Positions 59,368 to 64,000 of a DNA stretch of 64,000 bases are shown in pieces. The notes under the pieces are model-generated. The model did no database searches and was not told where the DNA came from. It was given only the letters and a program-made list of their open reading frames with translations. The translations under genes were made by a program, and so were the position numbers. Position 1 is the stretch's first letter; each line of letters starts with the position of its first letter. The DNA lies in contig NZ_WIOK01000008.1 in assembly GCF_009467825.1 (NCBI RefSeq), positions 141,222 to 205,221 of the forward strand, written 5' to 3'. Origin of the DNA: Cyclobacterium xiamenense (GTDB lineage Bacteria > Bacteroidota > Bacteroidia > Cytophagales > Cyclobacteriaceae).

Positions 59368-60204
59368 ATGGATTCATTTATAGATCGCTTGCATCAAGCT
59401 CACAATCACTGTCCGGAATGTCCCTCACCCAAAGTCATCAACCGGTTTTTCGATGAGGTCCTGGGGATGCTTTTCCCGGAACATGCGCATGAGATTTACC
59501 GCGAACGCGGGAATCTCGAATCGAAATTTTTTGATTTACAGGTGCAACTTCGGAAAGTTTTAAAAAATAATGAAGCCCTTCACAAAGGCGATGGTGAAAA
59601 GCTTGCCGATGCTTTTTTTGACCGTCTGGAAAAGGAGGTTTTCGAGCGCGTGCACGAAGATCTGCAGGCGATGTTTGAGGGAGACCCAGCCGCCAAATCC
59701 AAAACGGAAATAATTCGTTGTTACCCAGGGTTTTATGCGATTGCTGCCTACCGGATCGCTCACTTGTTGCACACGCTGGGCATTGGTTTAATCCCCCGAA
59801 TGATCACCGAATACGCACATAGCAAAACTGGGGTAGACATCCATCCTGGCGCTAAAATTGGCCGGTATTTTTGCATAGACCATGCAACGGGAATTGTGAT
59901 CGGTGAAACCACACGCGTAGGAGACCGTGTGAAAATCTACCAGGGCGTTACCCTTGGTGCCTTAAGCGTAAACAAAGAAGATGCGGACAAAAAACGACAC
60001 CCGACGATCGAAGACGACGTGGTCATCTATGCCGGGGCCACCATACTCGGCGGCGATACCGTCATCGGTCAGGGAAGCGTGGTCGGCGGCAACGTATGGC
60101 TGACCAAAAGTATCCCGGCCAAAAGCAAGATTTATTACCAAACCAAAATCTACGACGGCTCTTCCAACCTCACAGATTTTTACGTGTTGAAAAGTGACGC
60201 CTGA
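59368..60204 (+). CDS. cysE: Serine O-acetyltransferase
   Basis: Makes O-acetylserine from serine and acetyl-CoA for cysteine synthesis. 278 residues. A helical N-terminal half (1-140) leads into left-handed beta-helix hexapeptide repeats from about residue 150: DIHPGAKIG with His159, then DHATGIVIGE with the likely catalytic His172, then GATILGGDTVIGQGSVVGGN. The C-terminus lacks the terminal Ile of enzymes that dock into CysK. The next gene, 11 nt on, uses its product. Confidence 0.94.
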   Translation: MDSFIDRLHQAHNHCPECPSPKVINRFFDEVLGMLFPEHAHEIYRERGNLESKFFDLQVQLRKVLKNNEALHKGDGEKLADAFFDRLEKEVFERVHEDLQAMFEGDPAAKSKTEIIRCYPGFYAIAAYRIAHLLHTLGIGLIPRMITEYAHSKTGVDIHPGAKIGRYFCIDHATGIVIGETTRVGDRVKIYQGVTLGALSVNKEDADKKRHPTIEDDVVIYAGATILGGDTVIGQGSVVGGNVWLTKSIPAKSKIYYQTKIYDGSSNLTDFYVLKSDA

Positions 60205-60215
60205 TTTTCCAGCCT

Positions 60216-61094
60216 ATGAAGTTATTTGAGTTGATCGGGAATACGCCCTTAATCGATCTACAGACTATTCCCGAAAATCCCCGGGTTAACATCCGTTGCA
60301 AATTGGAAGGCCAGAATCCCGGAGGATCCGTTAAGGATCGCGCGGCCTATCAAATGATTCGTGCGGCACTTGACCGTGGGGACATTCGGAAAGGTTCCCG
60401 GTTGGTAGAAGCCACGTCGGGCAATACCGGAATTGCCCTGGCAATGGTGGCCAATTTGCTGGGAGTAGAGATGACCTTGGTCATGCCGGATAACTCTACC
60501 AAAGAGCGCATTCTATCCATGGAAGCCTATGGGGCCCGGGTGATTTTAACTCCCGCTGAAAAAACCATCGAGCATTCGCGAACGCTGGCAGAGGAAATGG
60601 CCCGATCGGAGGGGTATTTTATGTTGAATCAGTTTGCCAATCCGGACAATTACCGCGCACACTACCAAACCACCGGACCGGAAATCTACCGGGACACGGA
60701 TGGCAAGGTCACCCACTTTGTTTCGGCCATGGGGACCACTGGCACCATCATGGGGGTATCCAGGTACTTAAAAGAAAAAAATCCTGCCATTCAGATCGTC
60801 GGCACCCAACCCACAGACGGATCCAGTATTCCCGGTATCCGCAGGTGGTCTCCGGAATTTCTCCCAAAAATTTTTGAACCGGAACGGGTGGATCAGGTGA
60901 TTGACGTGAGTCAGGAACAGGCCACGGCCATGACCCGTCGCATGGCGCGCGAAGAAGGTATCCTGGCGGGAATGAGTAGCGGGGGCGCACTGCATGCAGC
61001 AATGGAGCTTTCCAAAACACTGGAGGAGGGACTGATCGTGTGTATTACCTGCGATCGAGGCGATCGCTACCTGAGTTCGGATCTTTTCGGCTGA
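60216..61094 (+). CDS. cysM: Cysteine synthase B (O-acetylserine sulfhydrylase)
   Basis: PLP enzyme that joins O-acetylserine and sulfide (or thiosulfate). 292 residues, the short CysM length. The PLP lysine is Lys40 in GGSVKDR, the phosphate or substrate loop SGNTG is at 68-72, and a SSGG-type segment MSSGGALHA is near residue 252. The operon partner is cysE, so serine is converted to cysteine by two adjacent genes. Confidence 0.95.
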   Translation: MKLFELIGNTPLIDLQTIPENPRVNIRCKLEGQNPGGSVKDRAAYQMIRAALDRGDIRKGSRLVEATSGNTGIALAMVANLLGVEMTLVMPDNSTKERILSMEAYGARVILTPAEKTIEHSRTLAEEMARSEGYFMLNQFANPDNYRAHYQTTGPEIYRDTDGKVTHFVSAMGTTGTIMGVSRYLKEKNPAIQIVGTQPTDGSSIPGIRRWSPEFLPKIFEPERVDQVIDVSQEQATAMTRRMAREEGILAGMSSGGALHAAMELSKTLEEGLIVCITCDRGDRYLSSDLFG

Positions 61095-61345
61095 TGGCCG
61101 CAAAATCGGCATTCACTGCGGACATGGGTAGGTTTGATGTGTATCAGGGATTGCCCCTTCCGCTCTGACCAGGAAAGCCTACCCAACCGAAATAGCTCGT
61201 ATCCGGCGGTTTCGACCTTCATTACAGGTACAAGTGTAGGGTAGATCCCTGTCGACCCATGCGGTGTATTTCCTTTCAGGAATGGAAACGATCCCTGAAA
61301 GCAAATTCCTTGGTCGGCGTAGACAAAACCCGTATATTTCCACCT

Positions 61346-62560
61346 ATGAAAGATTACCCTGCCCTAAAGAAGGAATGCCAGACGAATTCGGATTTCACCG
61401 CACGAATTATCGACGAGTTTCTCGTGTATTACGCAGCAGATAAGGACAAACTCGGAAAAGAAGCGGACCTGCGGCTGGGTTCGTATCGGCACATTTCTGC
61501 CGATATGGATAAAAGTTGGCTAAACATGCTCAAGTCGCAGTACATTGTGCACCGGGTAATGAAAGCAGGCGGGCTTATTCACAAATACGTAAACCATGCG
61601 GCCATTTCCAGAATGCCCGAAGAGGACCGGGATTGGTTGCGGAAGCAGGCGGAGACCCCCTGGAAATTTAGTTTCTCTCGGATTCTCGATAGTCCGGAAA
61701 AAGATTTTTATTCCATGGAAGATCTTTTTACCGGTGAGGAGTACCTGCTTTACTCGACCGGGATCAGCCATATTTTGGCCCAACAGGGGGAAATGGAAAC
61801 ATGGTTTAATCTGATTGGCTACAATGGCGCCTGCTGGCAAACCTTTGGATCTATATCCGGTTTCCAGAGCTTTTCCGCAGACGATATTTTCTTCTTTGCT
61901 ACCGAACTGAATCCAATGATCGCTTCGGAAGAGGAATTACTCGCCGATGTCGCGAAAAATCCGGTGCCCTACATGATGCTGTTTGCACGGTCCAACTACC
62001 CATTGACCGTTCACGAGGGAGAAGTATTGGAATTGATCATTTTTGGAATAGAAGAGCAGGAAGTTCCCGTAGCCTCCATGGAAAAGGATTTTTTGGTGGA
62101 TCAGGTGGCGTCCGTATACCGAATACGCCTCAAAGATTGGGAGGGGAAACCCCATTTTGCAGCGGCCTATTACGATAGTGAAGAACGTTTTTTACAGGTT
62201 ACCGCCATGACACAGCGGGGATATGCAGTATTGGCCGAAGCCCTTCGGAAGCACCGACTTCCCGTAGAAGAAGAAGCCGATATTTACCTGCGTCCGGCCA
62301 TGCTCACTGCCACAGAGGAGCTATTAAAACGGGAAATCGAACTGATGCCGTATGAACTGCTGTTTGAGAAGGAGGATCCGGAGGTGGAGGAAGAGCTGGA
62401 GAAGCTCAATGCGTTTATTGGATTGGCCCTGCCTGACTTAAATGCCGGAAAAGAACCCGATGTGGAACGCCTTGCAGCACAGGTTGGGCTGGATCTCGAG
62501 GCAAACAGGGATGCCATCCAGCAAATTTTTGCGGAGTTTCACAAAAAAACGAAAAAATAG
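61346..62560 (+). CDS. Unrecognised 404-residue protein
   Basis: I do not recognise the family. It is a soluble, acidic, mixed alpha/beta protein without signal or membrane segment. Features: an N-terminal helical part with RHISADMDKSWLNML, a middle section with aromatic strands (PYMMLFARSNYPLTVHEGEVLE), and a Glu-rich C-terminal helix pair (EVEEELEKLNAF). Start choice: ATG 61346 follows a promoter-like TATATTTC (61333-61340, TTG 20 nt upstream). ATG 61259 would add 29 residues of no evident character. A 164-bp or longer gap separates it from cysM, so it is likely its own unit. Confidence 0.7.
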   Translation: MKDYPALKKECQTNSDFTARIIDEFLVYYAADKDKLGKEADLRLGSYRHISADMDKSWLNMLKSQYIVHRVMKAGGLIHKYVNHAAISRMPEEDRDWLRKQAETPWKFSFSRILDSPEKDFYSMEDLFTGEEYLLYSTGISHILAQQGEMETWFNLIGYNGACWQTFGSISGFQSFSADDIFFFATELNPMIASEEELLADVAKNPVPYMMLFARSNYPLTVHEGEVLELIIFGIEEQEVPVASMEKDFLVDQVASVYRIRLKDWEGKPHFAAAYYDSEERFLQVTAMTQRGYAVLAEALRKHRLPVEEEADIYLRPAMLTATEELLKREIELMPYELLFEKEDPEVEEELEKLNAFIGLALPDLNAGKEPDVERLAAQVGLDLEANRDAIQQIFAEFHKKTKK

Positions 62561-62756
62561 GTCGGGAGTTTATCCTTCGGCATGCCGTGCAGCGGAAAAA
62601 AAGCGGTTCCAGTTGGACGGGGGAGGTAGCCTTGGAGAGAATTGGAGGCGGCCATTGGAATCGGTCGTTTTCTGTATTTTGCATATTGGGTAGAAATTGG
62701 TTCCTTTTTTCAATTTTTGCAACTAACTTTCCCACACAAATAAAATAACAATACCC

Positions 62757-63785
62757 ATGGAAAACCGAAGATCTTTTTTGATCAAATCCACGCTGGGACT
62801 GGTAGGCGTAAGCCTTTCTCCTTCCTGGCTTCAAGGAGCTCCGTCCATTATCCGAAGCTACAACAAACCGAATTCTAAGATAAACGGAGTGCAGATTGGG
62901 TGCATTACCTACTCGTTTCGCTCCATGCCCGACCAAAGTGCAGAAGCGACCTTGAACTATGTCACCGAAAGCGGCATCAATGCCATAGAACTGATGGGTG
63001 GTCCTGCCGAAAGCTTTGCGGGGATGCCAGCGTCGACGCTTGACAGAAGGAAGTTTTACCAGCTTATGGGCAAGCAACGCCGGGGAGAATCGCTAAGCAC
63101 CGATGAACGCAAGGAATTGCAGGAATTGCAAAAGGAATCGGAAGCATATGGGGAACTGGTTGCCGAATGGCGGTCCAAGACGGATTTCAAGTCCTTCGAA
63201 AAGTTGAAAAAAATATATAAGGATGCGGGTGTCAGCATTTATGCGTTTAAGCCGGCTGCATTTGGACAGGGCAATTCCGACGCGGAAATTGCGTACGGCA
63301 TGAAAGCCGCCAAAGCGCTAGGGGCTTCACACGTGACCCTGGAACACCCCTCCAACGATGCCCATACGCAGAAGTTGGGGAAAATGGGAGAAACCCACCG
63401 GATGGCCGTCGGTTACCATGGGCACGAACAACAGACCTTTGATTTTTGGGACACCGCGTTGGCACAAAGTCCTGCAAACGGCTTGAATTTTGACGCAGGC
63501 CATTACGTCGCTGCCGGTCATACGGATATCATGGATTTGCTCAAAAAACAACACAAGCGAATCCTGAGCATGCACACCAAAGACCGGCAAACTCCCGCCA
63601 ATGGGAAAGGAAACCTGCCTTGGGGAGAAGGGGACACGCCTCTTCAGGATATTTTGCAGCTGATTCGGGACGAGAAGTACCGTTTTCCTGCGACCATTGA
63701 GTTGGAGTATGCTGTTCCGGATGGTTCCGATGCCGTGAAGGAAGTGCAGAAATGCCTGGAGCACTGCCGAAAATTATTGGGGTAA
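62757..63785 (+). CDS. Tat-exported sugar phosphate isomerase/epimerase-like TIM-barrel protein
   Basis: 342 residues of the xylose-isomerase-like TIM-barrel superfamily. The N-terminus has a twin-arginine signal (NRRSFLIKSTLG, residues 3-14, then a hydrophobic stretch ending SWLQGAPS), so it probably folds with its metal in the cytoplasm and then is exported. Barrel segments include GVQIGCITYSFR, INAIELMGG, FDAGHYVAAGH (metal-ligand region) and MHTKDRQ with PWGEGDTPL. Such proteins act on sugars or keto-sugars in Bacteroidota; the substrate is unknown. No sugar-utilisation genes adjoin it in the window. Confidence 0.85.
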   Translation: MENRRSFLIKSTLGLVGVSLSPSWLQGAPSIIRSYNKPNSKINGVQIGCITYSFRSMPDQSAEATLNYVTESGINAIELMGGPAESFAGMPASTLDRRKFYQLMGKQRRGESLSTDERKELQELQKESEAYGELVAEWRSKTDFKSFEKLKKIYKDAGVSIYAFKPAAFGQGNSDAEIAYGMKAAKALGASHVTLEHPSNDAHTQKLGKMGETHRMAVGYHGHEQQTFDFWDTALAQSPANGLNFDAGHYVAAGHTDIMDLLKKQHKRILSMHTKDRQTPANGKGNLPWGEGDTPLQDILQLIRDEKYRFPATIELEYAVPDGSDAVKEVQKCLEHCRKLLG

Positions 63786-63930
63786 CCTTTCCAACGCCAG
63801 CCCTGGCAACAGGGCTTTGTCAGCTTTCCGATGAGAGGGTATCACTCGGTTTTCTCGATTGGTGGTAGGGCTTCTTTCTGAATCCCTAAAAAACTGATAT
63901 CCAATGAATTAAATAGAGGTAATTTAATTT

Positions 63931-63981
63931 AAAAACCCCGAAAATAGTCACTTTTAGGCTTTTTCCGGGGTTTTCTTTTTT
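63931..63981 (+). terminator. Terminator after the isomerase-like gene
   Basis: ACCCCG (63935-63940, within AAAAACCCCG) pairs with CGGGGT (63966-63971), flanked by A-runs and T-runs, ending in T-rich CTTTTTTG. The 215 bp after the gene contain nothing else recognisable. Confidence 0.75.
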
Positions 63982-64000
63982 GTATTTTAACGTTGCTAAA

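Overview
This 64 kb window is a chromosomal segment of a Bacteroidota bacterium. It most likely belongs to the Cytophagales (Cyclobacteriaceae-like); this lineage call rests on gene order and protein style, not on a database search. Supporting signs are a SusC/SusD pair, DUF4290 and DUF3467 proteins, a MurA with Asp in place of the usual catalytic Cys, a zinc-free 38-residue L36, a long acidic L17 tail, the gene order tRNA-Tyr/Gly/Thr-tuf-tRNA-Trp-secE-nusG, and repeated promoters of the Bacteroidota type (TTTG, 18-20 nt spacer, TAnnTTTG). Most genes have A/T-rich leaders without a strong Shine-Dalgarno sequence.

Layout. 1-5.25 kb (minus strand): murA and a DUF4290 gene overlapping by 1 nt, a UvrD/PcrA helicase, and an LpxL-like acyltransferase. 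5.36-7.4 kb (plus): an ECF sigma factor, a small anti-sigma-like protein, gmk and nadD in one operon. 7.4-18.75 kb (minus) is the accessory part: susC and susD, a UUCG-loop terminator, a large FG-GAP/UnbV lipoprotein, and two tandem lipoproteins with a complete vanadate-dependent haloperoxidase/acid phosphatase active-site signature. No glycoside hydrolase or dedicated regulator is visible there. 19.3-20.6 kb (minus): frr and pyrH. 21.2-23.8 kb (plus): an M1 aminopeptidase lipoprotein.

23.9-55.9 kb is a nearly continuous plus-strand translation and transcription super-cluster: three tRNAs and tuf; tRNA-Trp, secE, nusG, rplKAJL, rpoBC; a DUF3467 gene; rpsL, rpsG, fusA, rpsJ; then the S10, spc and alpha operons from rplC to rplQ, with secY, map, infA, rpmJ and rpoA inside. 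Terminators and promoters divide it into units: after tuf, between rplL and rpoB, after rpoC, after rpsJ, an internal promoter between rpsN and rpsH, and a terminator after rplQ. The rpsL and rplC promoters share an 11-nt sequence running from the -7 box toward the start site.

55.9-64 kb (plus): carA, eno, a DivIC/FtsB-like division protein overlapping an outer-membrane protein gene, cysE-cysM for cysteine synthesis, an unrecognised 404-residue protein, and a Tat-exported sugar isomerase/epimerase-like protein, ending at a terminator.

I saw no insertion sequence, prophage, CRISPR array or rRNA gene. The most unusual locus is the susCD / UnbV / double vanadate-enzyme cluster. The most unusual small signals are a possible ~55-nt plus-strand transcript at 19.24-19.30 kb and the terminator/promoter overlap behind tuf.
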